Positions 8,171-16,509 of a stretch of DNA of 64,000 bases are shown in pieces. Each line of letters opens with the position of its first letter. Within the stretch, counting starts at the first letter, position 1. This DNA is from Mycolicibacterium porcinum (GTDB lineage: Bacteria > Actinomycetota > Actinomycetes > Mycobacteriales > Mycobacteriaceae), in NCBI GenBank assembly GCA_002086835.1, contig MVIG01000001.1, positions 62,001 through 126,000 of the forward strand. Direction: 5' to 3'. The translations under genes and the position numbers were made by a program. The notes under the pieces are model-generated. The model did no database searches, was not told where the DNA came from, and saw only the letters and a list, made by a program, of their open reading frames with translations.

Positions 8171-8185
8171 CCAGATCTAATCTGG
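8171..8185. promoter_or_regulatory. Palindromic operator candidate at the TetR gene start
   Basis: CCAGAT-CTA-ATCTGG is a perfect 6+6 inverted repeat ending just before the GGAGG ribosome binding site of the TetR gene, in the region shared with the divergent oxygenase gene. A second imperfect repeat, CCAGAA...TTTTGG (8143-8157), contains a TACATT -10-like hexamer. Likely binding sites for the adjacent TetR regulator. Confidence 0.55.
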
Positions 8186-8189
8186 AGGA

Positions 8190-8798
8190 ATGACCGGAGC
8201 GCCAACCCCGACCCGATGGGCCGGTGTGCCGCTGACGGACCGCCGGGCGGAACGTCGCGCGCTGCTCGTCGACGCGGCGTTCCGGCTGTTCGGGGACGGT
8301 GGCGAAGCCGCGATGTCGGTGCGCTCGGTCTGCCGCGAGTGCGGCCTCAACACGCGCTACTTCTACGAGAGCTTCGCGGACACCGACGACCTGCTCGGCG
8401 CGGTGTACGACCAGGTGAGCGCGGCCTTGGCGGCCGATGTCGAGGCGGCGATGGCCGGGGCCGGGGACTCCCTGCCCGCCCGCACCCGGGCCGGGATCGC
8501 CGCCGTGCTCGGCTTCAGCTCGGCCGATCCGCGGCGGGGCCGGGTGCTGTTCACCGATGCCAGGGCCAACCCCGTGCTGGCTGCCCGGCGCGCGGTGACC
8601 CAGGACCTGCTACGCGAGGCGGTGCTGTCGGAGGGTGGACGGCTCAATCCGGGATCGGACCCCGTCGCCGCCCAGGTCGGCGCGGCCATGTACACCGGTG
8701 CGATGGCCGAACTCGCCCAGCAGTGGCTGGGCGGGAACCTGGGCGACGACCTCGGGGTGGTGGTGGATTACGCGCTCCGGCTGGTGCTGGGACGCTGA
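8190..8798 (+). CDS. TetR-family transcriptional regulator
   Basis: 202 residues. The N-terminal helix-turn-helix spans about residues 20-65 (RALLVDAAFRLFGDGGEAAMSV, then CGLNTRYFYESFADTDDLL), followed by a helical ligand-binding domain. The ATG at 8190 has a GGAGG box 4 bases upstream. It is divergent from the MpaB/DUF2236 gene, and a perfect palindrome overlaps its leader, the usual layout for a TetR repressor controlling itself and its neighbour. The effector is unknown. Confidence 0.9.
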   Translation: MTGAPTPTRWAGVPLTDRRAERRALLVDAAFRLFGDGGEAAMSVRSVCRECGLNTRYFYESFADTDDLLGAVYDQVSAALAADVEAAMAGAGDSLPARTRAGIAAVLGFSSADPRRGRVLFTDARANPVLAARRAVTQDLLREAVLSEGGRLNPGSDPVAAQVGAAMYTGAMAELAQQWLGGNLGDDLGVVVDYALRLVLGR

Positions 8799-8811
8799 AT
8801 CCTCAAGGCGG

Positions 8812-9411
8812 TCAGGCCTCGGCGGGCCGCCACCGCTTGATCCACTGCGTCTCGGGCCACTGCTCTTCGGCCGCGAGCAACTCGTACATCGTTGCGCGGT
8901 CGATGGATTCGCGGATGATGTCGGCATGCCCGGCGTGGCGGCTGAGCTCCTCGATCAGGTGCATCGCCACCCACCGGACCGACCAGTTGTCGACGTCCTG
9001 CGGAAACCACGGCACGTCGTGCGGCACCGGAACGGCCGTGTCCAGGTCGCACTCGGCGAAGATCCGCAGTGTCTCGGCATTCTGGGCCTTGAAGGCCTCG
9101 AGTAGCCCGGCCAGGGTCTCGTCCTCGCGCATCACGTACAGATCGGCGTACTCGGCGGCCTGTTCCTCGAACGGACGCGGATCCGGCGGCGGAAACTGCG
9201 GCCCGTGCTCGGCGCGGGCGGCCCAGCTCTTCTGCACCGCGGTGACGTGCTTGATCAGGCCGCCGACCGACAGCGCGCTCACCGACGGGGTGGACCGGGC
9301 CTGGTCGTCGGTCAGTCCGTGCGCGACCGCGAAGAACGCGTTCTGCTGAAACGCGAGGAATTCGATCAGGGTCTGGCGTTCGTCGGTGGACGGAGGAGGC
9401 ATTCCGGGCAT
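8812..9411 (-). CDS. DinB-fold protein (DUF664-like)
   Basis: 199 residues of the DinB/DUF664 four-helix-bundle superfamily. Visible marks are LIKHVTAVQKSWAAR (about 52-66), WSVRWVAMHLIEELSRHAGHADIIRESID (about 143-170) with the HxxHxD-type metal-binding histidines, and IKRWRPAEA at the end. Members include bacillithiol/mycothiol-dependent transferases and hydrolases with a catalytic metal, so mycothiol-dependent detoxification is possible but unproven. It starts 3 bases after the stop of another DinB-fold gene and is probably cotranscribed with it. Confidence 0.85.
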   Translation of the reverse strand: MPGMPPPSTDERQTLIEFLAFQQNAFFAVAHGLTDDQARSTPSVSALSVGGLIKHVTAVQKSWAARAEHGPQFPPPDPRPFEEQAAEYADLYVMREDETLAGLLEAFKAQNAETLRIFAECDLDTAVPVPHDVPWFPQDVDNWSVRWVAMHLIEELSRHAGHADIIRESIDRATMYELLAAEEQWPETQWIKRWRPAEA

Positions 9412-9414
9412 TGT

Positions 9415-9939
9415 TCAGTTCTCCTTGTGTTGAGTTGTGTGGACGTAAAGGTCACGGATGCAGGCGATTTCGGCGCCGTGGTGGATTGCCTCCCGGTTGA
9501 TGTGCAGGATCAGGACGGCCATCGAATGCTCGGCCCAGGGGCCTTCGGCCGGACCGACCGGCTTGGCCAGGTCATCATCGTCGAGTCCCCGGACCCCGTC
9601 GATCCAATTTCGGTACGCATCGTCGAGTTGTTTCAGGGCGGTGGCCGCATCGGTGGCGTACGGCCAGGACTGGTAGTCCGCCGGCGGGCCGCCGAAGTGT
9701 GAGTGGCTCCGCATCGCGAACACGCCGACGATCACGTGGGCGAGCCGCCAGGCGATCGTGGTGAACGGTTCCGGCTGTGGCGGTGGGTAACTGAAGTCGA
9801 TGGCCCCGTCGGGGCGAACGGTCCAGCAGTCGGGCACCGGCTGCCAGAAATACTCGTCGTCGGTCAGACCGTCCAATCGCGGCCTCAGCTGATTGGTCCA
9901 GTGGAAGTCCAGTTGGTCGGCTAGCAGGTTTGTCCACAT
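9415..9939 (-). CDS. DinB-superfamily protein
   Basis: 174 residues: MWTNLLADQLDFHWTNQLRPRLDGLTDDEYFWQP at the N-terminus, WRLAHVIVGVFAMRSHSHFGG at about 64 and INREAIHHGAEIACIRDLY at the C-terminus. Histidines at the ends of helices 2 and 4 (AHV, IHHGAE) form the expected DinB metal site. It heads a two-gene DinB operon divergent from a WYL-domain regulator; 61 bases separate the starts and contain a palindrome. The function is unknown. Coexistence with a WYL regulator suggests induction by damage or a toxic small molecule. Confidence 0.85.
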   Translation of the reverse strand: MWTNLLADQLDFHWTNQLRPRLDGLTDDEYFWQPVPDCWTVRPDGAIDFSYPPPQPEPFTTIAWRLAHVIVGVFAMRSHSHFGGPPADYQSWPYATDAATALKQLDDAYRNWIDGVRGLDDDDLAKPVGPAEGPWAEHSMAVLILHINREAIHHGAEIACIRDLYVHTTQHKEN

Positions 9940-9960
9940 ACGAATACCGTCTCACCCATA

Positions 9961-9979
9961 TAGGACAGTTTCGGTCCTA
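9961..9979. promoter_or_regulatory. Operator-like inverted repeat between the WYL regulator and the DinB operon
   Basis: TAGGAC-AGTTTCG-GTCCTA is a perfect 6+6 inverted repeat with a 7-base spacer. It is 22 bases from the DinB start and 21 bases from the WYL-regulator ATG. The symmetry and shared position suggest the operator of the WYL regulator for both transcripts. Confidence 0.65.
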
Positions 9980-10000
9980 AAAGTGCGGCAGACTTCTTGC

Positions 10001-10966
10001 ATGACCGTGAGCAGCGAAACCACCGGCAGGGTGCTGCAGCTCCTCGGGCTGCTGCAGTCGCGCCGGGTATGGACGGGTGAGGAGTTGGCCGAACGGCTCG
10101 ACGTCACCACCCGAAGCGTCCGTCGCGACATCGAGCGGTTGCGCGAACTCGGCTATCCGGTCCACGCCAGCAAGGGGCAAGGGGGCGGCTACCAGCTCGG
10201 CGCAGGTGCTGCGCTGCCGCCGCTACTGCTCGACCCCGACGAGGCCGTCGCGATGGCCGTCTGCCTGCGGCTGGCAGCAGGCGGAAGCGTCGCGGGCGTC
10301 GGCGAATCCGCTCTGCGCGCGCTGTCCAAGCTCGACCAGGTGATGCCGGCGCGGCTGCGTTCCCAGGTCTCGGCGGTGCACGACGCGACCGTCACCCTGG
10401 CACCCAACTCATCGGACGCGCCGGTGGAACCGGAGGTGCTGATGACGCTGGCCCGGGCCTGCCGGGACCGCGAACATGTCAGCGCCGACTACACCGATAT
10501 CCGGGGCAACCACACCCAGCGGCGGTTGGAGCCCTATCAACTGGTGACCACCGGGCGACGCTGGTACCTCATGGCCTACGACCGTGACCGCGAAGACTGG
10601 CGCAGCCTGCGGCTGGACCGGATGTCGGCGGTGGCGGCACGGGGCAGCACCTTCGCACCGCGCGAGGCGCCCGACGCGGCCGACTATGTGCGGCGCTCGA
10701 TCAGCTCCTCGCCGTATCGCTACCGCGCGCGGGTCCGCTATCGGGCCCCGCAAGAGGTTGTGGCGCAGAAGTTTCCGCCGGCATCGGCCAGCGTCGAGGC
10801 CGACGGGCCCGACGCCTGCATCGTCACCGCGGGCGCCGACGACCCCGAGCGCATGGTGCTGTACTTCGCCACGGTCGGCTACGACTTCGAGGTACTCGAA
10901 CCACCCGAGGTGGCGGCCGCCGTCGGCGCCGTCGCCGCGCGTCTGCGCACTGCCGGTGGGGACTAG
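10001..10966 (+). CDS. HTH/WYL-domain transcriptional regulator (DeoR/YafY type)
   Basis: 321 residues from the ATG at 10001; an upstream in-frame ATG at 9893 would overlap the divergent DinB gene and is not credible. An N-terminal winged helix (RVLQLLGLLQSRRVWTGEELAERLDVTTRSVRRDIERLR, about 8-46) is followed by a linker and a WYL domain at about 150-215, where the name-giving WYL is present (GRRWYLMAYDRDREDWRSLRLDRM). A C-terminal WCX-like domain ends the protein. WYL domains sense nucleic acids or small ligands. It probably controls itself and the divergent DinB operon. Its stop overlaps that of the convergent nucleotidyltransferase gene. Confidence 0.9.
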   Translation: MTVSSETTGRVLQLLGLLQSRRVWTGEELAERLDVTTRSVRRDIERLRELGYPVHASKGQGGGYQLGAGAALPPLLLDPDEAVAMAVCLRLAAGGSVAGVGESALRALSKLDQVMPARLRSQVSAVHDATVTLAPNSSDAPVEPEVLMTLARACRDREHVSADYTDIRGNHTQRRLEPYQLVTTGRRWYLMAYDRDREDWRSLRLDRMSAVAARGSTFAPREAPDAADYVRRSISSSPYRYRARVRYRAPQEVVAQKFPPASASVEADGPDACIVTAGADDPERMVLYFATVGYDFEVLEPPEVAAAVGAVAARLRTAGGD

Positions 10967-11511
10967 GTGATGCCGAGCCGGTCGATGAGCATCAGGAACG
11001 CCGCGGCGAAATCGTTGTCGGCCGTCGCGACCCGCACCGCCTCCCAGTCCACCTGCTCGCGCACCGCCCGGGCGGCCGGCAGCAACGCCGCGAAGTCGCA
11101 GTGGTGTTCGTTGAGCGAGCGCAGCTTCTCCGAGACCACCAGCGTCGGCGGCAGGACCGGCATCCGGACCGCCAGCACGTCGAGCACCTCAGCGGATCCC
11201 AGCACGGCCGCACCCACCGACACCCCGTTGAGTTGGTAGAGCACATCGACGAGGACGTCGTCGTCGGCATACGCCTTGAACAACCAGTCCTCGGGGACGT
11301 GCACGATCTCGAAGCCGGCCTTGCGCAACGTCACCTCGGCCGCCTCGGCGTCGCTCTCGGCGACCACGAAATCGACATCGTGCACAGGTTCGGGCGCACC
11401 GTAGACCCACAGCGCGTAGCTGCCGGCCAGCGCGAATTGCGGGCCGTGCGCCTTGAACGCCGACGCGGCGCGCTTCAGCGCCTCGCGAAGGTCGTCGTTG
11501 CGGTCGAGCAT
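10963..11511 (-). CDS. Nucleotidyltransferase-fold protein (AbiEii/MNT-like)
   Basis: 182 residues from the ATG at 11511. The nucleotidyltransferase signature is visible at about residues 27-50: FALAGSYALWVYG followed by HDVDFVV, that is GS-x(n)-DxD. The rest is helical with no other known domain. Similar small proteins act as toxins of AbiE/MenT systems or as minimal nucleotidyltransferases. No antitoxin-like gene is adjacent; the nearest AbiEi-like gene is 18 kb away. The frame stays open upstream to 12276, but that part is antisense to the EEP gene. Its TAG overlaps the WYL-regulator TAG within a CTAG. Confidence 0.75.
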   Translation of the reverse strand: MLDRNDDLREALKRAASAFKAHGPQFALAGSYALWVYGAPEPVHDVDFVVAESDAEAAEVTLRKAGFEIVHVPEDWLFKAYADDDVLVDVLYQLNGVSVGAAVLGSAEVLDVLAVRMPVLPPTLVVSEKLRSLNEHHCDFAALLPAARAVREQVDWEAVRVATADNDFAAAFLMLIDRLGIT

Positions 11512-11558
11512 GTGCGATCCCGGGCTGTCGGGCGCCGATGGTGAGGGCGGCGCGGTTG

Positions 11559-11575
11559 TGGGTACTGAGTACCCA
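11559..11575. promoter_or_regulatory. 8+8 palindrome touching the EEP start codon
   Basis: TGGGTACT-G-AGTACCCA is a perfect inverted repeat whose last base is the A of the ATG at 11575. A repressor bound here would block initiation at the EEP gene, or at the divergent nucleotidyltransferase promoter 48 bases away. The cognate regulator is unknown. Confidence 0.5.
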
Positions 11576-12327
11576 TGCGGCTGGCCACTTTCAACATCCT
11601 GCACGGACGCAGTGTCCACGACGGCGACGTCGACCTCGGCCGACTGGCCGCCGCCGTGGCCGAACTCGACGCCGACGTCCTCGCGCTGCAAGAGGTCGAC
11701 CTGGACCAGCCGCGCTCGGGCAAGGCCGACCTGACCGCCGTCGCCGCCCGCGCGATGAACGCCGTGCACCACCGGTTCGTCGCCGCGATCTCCGGAACGC
11801 CCGGTGCCACCTGGATGGCCGCGACCGGGCGCGAGCAACCAGGAACCGCCGCCTACGGCATCGCCCTGCTCACCCGGTACCCGGTCGAGAACTGGCAGGT
11901 GTTGCGGCTGCCGCGAATACCGGTCCGGTTCCCGATGTACGTCGCGGGCATCCGCCGGTTCAGGATCGTCCACGAAGAACCCCGGGCCGCGATGGTGGCC
12001 CGCATCGACACCCCGCTGGGGCCGCTCACCGTGGCCAACACCCACCTGTCGTTCGTGCCCGGGTGGAATCGGGTGCAACTGCGCCATCTGGTGCGGGACC
12101 TGAGCGGCTTCCCGGGCCCGAGGGTTCTCATGGGAGACCTGAACTCCGGGGCGCCGGTGCACTGGCGGCCGCTCGGAGCCGCGCCGACGTTTCCCGCCGA
12201 CACCCCGACGACTCAGCTCGACCACATCCTCACCGACGACCCCGCACTGTCCGCCGACGCCTGCGCCGCACCGCACCTACCGATTTCGGATCATCGGGCG
12301 CTCGTCGTCGACATTTCAGCGCCCTGA
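11575..12327 (+). CDS. Endonuclease/exonuclease/phosphatase (EEP) family hydrolase
   Basis: 250 residues of the EEP (DNase I-like) superfamily of metal-dependent phosphoesterases. Conserved blocks in order are LATFNILHGR (Asn at the metal site, residue 7), VLALQEVDLDQ (metal-binding Glu), TVANTHLSF (catalytic His region), RVLMGDLNS (Asp and Asn) and PISDHRALVVDI (terminal SDH). There is no signal peptide, so it is cytoplasmic. The substrate may be nucleic acid, a phospholipid head group or an inositol phosphate; sequence does not decide. It is followed 18 bases later by the alpha-mannosidase operon in the same direction but with its own promoter. Confidence 0.88.
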   Translation: MRLATFNILHGRSVHDGDVDLGRLAAAVAELDADVLALQEVDLDQPRSGKADLTAVAARAMNAVHHRFVAAISGTPGATWMAATGREQPGTAAYGIALLTRYPVENWQVLRLPRIPVRFPMYVAGIRRFRIVHEEPRAAMVARIDTPLGPLTVANTHLSFVPGWNRVQLRHLVRDLSGFPGPRVLMGDLNSGAPVHWRPLGAAPTFPADTPTTQLDHILTDDPALSADACAAPHLPISDHRALVVDISAP

Positions 12328-12332
12328 GGTCG

Positions 12333-12345
12333 TAGGGTTTTGCAG
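12333..12345 (+). promoter_or_regulatory. -10 box implying a leaderless alpha-mannosidase mRNA
   Basis: TAGGGT (12333-12338) matches the mycobacterial TANNNT -10 consensus and is followed by 7 bases before the ATG at 12346. Transcription starting at the A of the ATG would give a leaderless mRNA, common in mycobacteria. No Shine-Dalgarno sequence precedes the ATG. Confidence 0.55.
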
Positions 12346-15300
12346 ATGCACGTCACGTCAGCGGAGACGACGGAGCTGTTTGCCGGGCCGGAGCACGCCC
12401 CTCGGCAGCTGGTTCGGGTGCGATACCAGGGCTGTGCCTCGCCCACGCCCGTGCGGGTCACCGGGGACGGGATCTCCGGTGAGGCGATCGCCGCCGCAGG
12501 CGACGGCACCGTCGAAGTGCCGGTGGATGTCGAGCGCGGTGTACCCGGCGAGATCCGGCGCGCCCGCGCGGGCTCGATCGACTTCGACTTCACCGTCGCC
12601 GAACCCGGCTGGACGATGTACATGATCAGCCACTTCCACTACGACCCGGTGTGGTGGAACACCCAGGCCGCCTACACCAGCGTGTGGACCGAGGACCCGC
12701 CCGGCCAGTGCCGCCAGACCAACGGCTTCGATCTGGTGGCCGCCCACCTGGAGATGGCCCGGCGCGAGCCGGAGTACAAGTTCGTGCTGGCCGAGGTGGA
12801 CTATCTCAAGCCCTACTGGGACGCCCGGCCCGAAGACCGGGCCGACCTGCGCCGGTTCATCGCCGAGGGCCGTGTCGAGATCATGGGCGGCACCTACAAC
12901 GAGCCCAACACCAATCTCACCAGCCCCGAGACCGCGATCCGGAACTTCGTGTCGGGCATGGGTTTTCAGCGTGACGTGCTGGGCGCCAACCCGGCCACCG
13001 CCTGGCAGCTCGACGTGTTCGGGCACGATCCGCAGTTTCCCGGAATGGCGGCCGACGTCGGCCTGACCTCCAGTTCGTGGGCGCGCGGGCCGCATCACCA
13101 GTGGGGGCCCATGCAGAACGACGGCGACCCCGAGCGCATGCAGTTCGCCAGCGAGTTCGAGTGGATCGCGCCATCGGGCCGGGGACTGCTCACGCACTAC
13201 ATGCCCGCCCACTATTCGGCCGGGTGGTGGATGGACTCGTCGGCCTCGCTGGCCGAGGCCGAAGAATCCACCTACGCGCTGTTCACCAAACTCAAGCGAG
13301 TCGCGTTGACCCGCAACGTGCTCCTCCCGGTCGGCACCGACTACACGCCGCCCAACAAGTGGGTCACCCAGATCCACCGCGACTGGAATTCGCGCTACGT
13401 GTGGCCGAAGTTCGTGTGCGCACTGCCGTCCGAGTTCTTCGGCGCGGTGCGCGCCGAGGTCGACGAGCGCGGGATCACGCCGTCCCCGCAGACCCGCGAC
13501 ATGAACCCGATCTACACCGGCAAGGACGTCTCCTACATCGACACCAAGCAGGCCAACCGGGCTGCCGAGGACGCAGTCCTCGACGCCGAGCGGTTCGCCG
13601 TGTTCGCCGGCCTGCTCGGCGGTGCGGACTACCCGCATGCCGCCATGGCGAAGGCCTGGGTGCAACTGGCCTACGGGGCACACCACGACGCGATCACCGG
13701 CTCCGAATCCGATCAGGTCTATCTCGACCTGCTGACCGGCTGGCGCGACGCCTGGGAGCTGGGCGTCACCGCCCGCGACAATGCGCTCGGGCTGCTGTCC
13801 GAGGCGGTGGGCGGGCTCGGCGGGCAGGAGCGCAGCGACCCGGGGAGTAACACGGTGGTCGTGTGGAATTCGGTGGCGCACAAGCGAACCGACATCGTCA
13901 CCGTGCACCTGGAAGAACCGTTCACCGGTGCGGTACTCGACAGTGACGGCAACGAGGTGCCCATTCTCGTCGAGCATGACGGCGCCTCGGTGAGCTGGCT
14001 GGCCCGGGACGTTCCGTCACTGGGTTGGCGCTCGTACCGATTGGTCGACGGGGCCGCGAGTGGCTGGGTGCCGATCGCCGGCGACGAGATCGCCAACGAC
14101 CGGTACCGATTGCGGGTCGATGCGGGCCGCGGCGGCGGGGTGTGCTCGCTCGTGGACGACGGACGCGAGCTCATCGCCGACGGCGGCCTGGGCAACGAAC
14201 TGGCCGTCTACGAGGAGTATTCGGCCCATCCCGAGGCCGGCGAAGGGCCGTGGCACCTGCTGCCAACGGGGCCGGTGGTGGGTTCGTCGGCCGGCCCGGC
14301 CGACGAGGTGCAGTGCTATCGGAGCGCGCTCGGGCAGCGGGTGATCGTGCGGGGCCGCGTCGAAGACCTGTTGCGCTACACCCAGATCATCACGCTGTGG
14401 TCCGGGGTGGACCGGGTCGACTGCCGCACCGTCATCGGGGATTTCGTCGGTGCGGATCGCCTGGTCCGGCTGCGGTGGCCCTGCCCGGTGCCCGGCGCGT
14501 TGCCGGTCAGCGAGGTCGGCGACGCGGTGATCGGCCGCGGGTTCGGCCTGATGCACGACCGATCGTCTCCGCACGCCGTGGACGCCGCGCATCATCCGTG
14601 GACGCTGGACAACCCCGCGTACGGCTGGTTCGGGTTGTCCTCGGCGGTGCGGGTCCGCGTCGGTGCGGCGGTGCGGGCGGTCTCGGTGGCCGAGGTGGTG
14701 GCCCCCGACGGCGTGAATCCGCGCGATCTGATGGTCGCCCTGGTGCGGGCCGGCGTCACGGCCACCTGCAGCGCTGCCGACAAGCCGCGATACGGCGATC
14801 TCAGCGTGGACTCCAACCTCCCCGACACCCGGTTCGCGCTCGGCGGACCGGAGGAAAACCCTTTCACCGCAGCTGTTCTCGCCGAAGCGGACATCGCGTA
14901 CGCCGATGAGCTCAAGCGCCAGATCGATGCCACCGGATCGGCTCGGGTGTGGGTGCCTGCGGCAGCCCCGCTGACCGAGCACTGGGTGCCCGGTGCCGAC
15001 CTGCGCGGCGTGCGCACCCTGCCGGTCCTGATCCTGGCCGGCGATCTCGACGCGGTGGTCGATGACCTGGGCGACGCGGAAATCGTCGTCACCCAGCGGG
15101 CCCCGGGACCGGCGGAGCCGTTCGACGCCCGCACCGTCGCGCTGCTGAACCGCGGCGTGCCGAGCTTCGCGGTCGACCCCGACGGCACCCTGCACACCTC
15201 GCTCATGCGGTCCTGTACCGGGTGGCCGTCCGGCACCTGGATCGACCCGCCACGGCGTACGGCACCGGACGGATCCAACTTCCAACTGCAGCACTGGACA

Positions 15301-16509
15301 CACACATTCGACTACGCACTGGTCGCCGGTGCGGGGGACTGGCGAGCCGCGGGCGTCGCAGCCAGTGCCGCGGAGTTCAACCGGCCGCTGCAGCCGGTGG
15401 TCGTCGACTCCGGTGCCGGTGGCGGGCTGCCCGCGTGGGGATCCCTGCTGGAAATCGAACCGGCAGGCGCGGTACAGCTCGCCGCGCTCAAGGCCGCGGG
15501 CAATCCACTGGCGTCGGGCAGTGTGCGCAGCACTGATCCGGTCGATCGCGTCACGGCACGCCTGGTCGAGATCACCGGCACTGCAACAGAAGTCACGATG
15601 CATTCCGGCCTGCGCGCCCTCTCCGCCGCGGCGAACCTGAATCTGCTGGAGGAGCCCGAGCCTGAGCAGTCGTCAGGCCTGAGCCTGCACGGCTACCAGA
15701 TCGCCACGGTGTCCACCCAGCTCAACCTGCCCAAGGTGGTGCGCGCCGAACACCGGCGGTTGGCCCCGGAGGCCGAGGCCGCGCAGCCGCTGTACGCCAG
15801 GTACTGGCTGCACAATCGCGGCCCGGCACCGCTGGGCGGTCTGCCGGCCGTGGCCTATCTGCACCCGGAGAGCATTGTCGGGCAACCTGGTACGGACGTC
15901 GTCGTGCGTCTGACGGCGGCCAGCGATTGCACCGATGACGCGCTGCACGGGCGCGTGCGGTTGTCCGGCCCGCCGGGGTGGGAGGTGCAACCCGCGGAAC
16001 TGCCGTATGTGTTGCCGCCCGGTGAGCATTTGGAAACCGATGTGGTGCTGAGCGTCCCGCCCGTCGCCGAGCCCGGCCTGTACCCGTTGCGGGCCGAACT
16101 CGCCGTGACCGGAGGCGGTTCTGCGCTGCCGCCGTCGTGGCGACAGGTGGTCGAGGACGTGTGTGTTGTCACCGTCGGCGAGCCGAGCGCCCAGGTGCTC
16201 AAACTGGTGGCCGAGTCGCAACCCGTCGACGTCAAGGCCGGGGAGACCGCGCGACTGTCGGTCACGATCGGCACCGACGCACGTGCCGACCTGGCCGCCG
16301 AGGCCCACCTGATCAGCCCGTGGGGAACCTGGGAGTGGATGGGGCCTGCCGCCGCGGGCATCGAAGTTCCCGCCGGTGGTACCGCCGAGATCGGGTTCGA
16401 CGTCGCACCCCCGTCGTGGGTCGAGCCGGGGCAGTGGTGGGCGCTGATCCGGGTGGGATGCGCCGGACGCCTGATCTACTCGCCCGCGGTCAAGGTGACG
16501 GTCCGATGA
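12346..16509 (+). CDS. Alpha-mannosidase, glycoside hydrolase family 38
   Basis: 1387 residues from the ATG at 12346 (a TTG two codons earlier is less likely). GH38 retaining mannosidases use a Zn ion and an Asp nucleophile. Visible here: zinc/substrate segment SHFHYDPVWWN at about 95-105, the nucleophile block WQLDVFGHDPQFPG with Asp223 as candidate, and HHDAITGSESDQ starting at His446. The remaining 900 residues form the beta-sandwich C-terminal domains. No signal peptide is seen, so the enzyme is probably cytoplasmic and trims mannose-containing glycans or mannosides. It overlaps the next gene by ATGA and is in an operon with a ROK kinase, which could phosphorylate the released sugar. Position matches Rv0648. 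Confidence 0.92.
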   Translation: MHVTSAETTELFAGPEHAPRQLVRVRYQGCASPTPVRVTGDGISGEAIAAAGDGTVEVPVDVERGVPGEIRRARAGSIDFDFTVAEPGWTMYMISHFHYDPVWWNTQAAYTSVWTEDPPGQCRQTNGFDLVAAHLEMARREPEYKFVLAEVDYLKPYWDARPEDRADLRRFIAEGRVEIMGGTYNEPNTNLTSPETAIRNFVSGMGFQRDVLGANPATAWQLDVFGHDPQFPGMAADVGLTSSSWARGPHHQWGPMQNDGDPERMQFASEFEWIAPSGRGLLTHYMPAHYSAGWWMDSSASLAEAEESTYALFTKLKRVALTRNVLLPVGTDYTPPNKWVTQIHRDWNSRYVWPKFVCALPSEFFGAVRAEVDERGITPSPQTRDMNPIYTGKDVSYIDTKQANRAAEDAVLDAERFAVFAGLLGGADYPHAAMAKAWVQLAYGAHHDAITGSESDQVYLDLLTGWRDAWELGVTARDNALGLLSEAVGGLGGQERSDPGSNTVVVWNSVAHKRTDIVTVHLEEPFTGAVLDSDGNEVPILVEHDGASVSWLARDVPSLGWRSYRLVDGAASGWVPIAGDEIANDRYRLRVDAGRGGGVCSLVDDGRELIADGGLGNELAVYEEYSAHPEAGEGPWHLLPTGPVVGSSAGPADEVQCYRSALGQRVIVRGRVEDLLRYTQIITLWSGVDRVDCRTVIGDFVGADRLVRLRWPCPVPGALPVSEVGDAVIGRGFGLMHDRSSPHAVDAAHHPWTLDNPAYGWFGLSSAVRVRVGAAVRAVSVAEVVAPDGVNPRDLMVALVRAGVTATCSAADKPRYGDLSVDSNLPDTRFALGGPEENPFTAAVLAEADIAYADELKRQIDATGSARVWVPAAAPLTEHWVPGADLRGVRTLPVLILAGDLDAVVDDLGDAEIVVTQRAPGPAEPFDARTVALLNRGVPSFAVDPDGTLHTSLMRSCTGWPSGTWIDPPRRTAPDGSNFQLQHWTHTFDYALVAGAGDWRAAGVAASAAEFNRPLQPVVVDSGAGGGLPAWGSLLEIEPAGAVQLAALKAAGNPLASGSVRSTDPVDRVTARLVEITGTATEVTMHSGLRALSAAANLNLLEEPEPEQSSGLSLHGYQIATVSTQLNLPKVVRAEHRRLAPEAEAAQPLYARYWLHNRGPAPLGGLPAVAYLHPESIVGQPGTDVVVRLTAASDCTDDALHGRVRLSGPPGWEVQPAELPYVLPPGEHLETDVVLSVPPVAEPGLYPLRAELAVTGGGSALPPSWRQVVEDVCVVTVGEPSAQVLKLVAESQPVDVKAGETARLSVTIGTDARADLAAEAHLISPWGTWEWMGPAAAGIEVPAGGTAEIGFDVAPPSWVEPGQWWALIRVGCAGRLIYSPAVKVTVR

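Noticed and set aside
9893..10000. N-terminal extension of the WYL regulator
   Set aside because: It would run antisense through the divergent DinB gene and over the operator-like repeat; the ATG at 10001 gives the normal N-terminus.
11512..12276. N-terminal extension of the nucleotidyltransferase frame
   Set aside because: It is antisense to the EEP coding sequence and shows only Arg/Gly-rich shadow text; the ATG at 11511 precedes the real domain.
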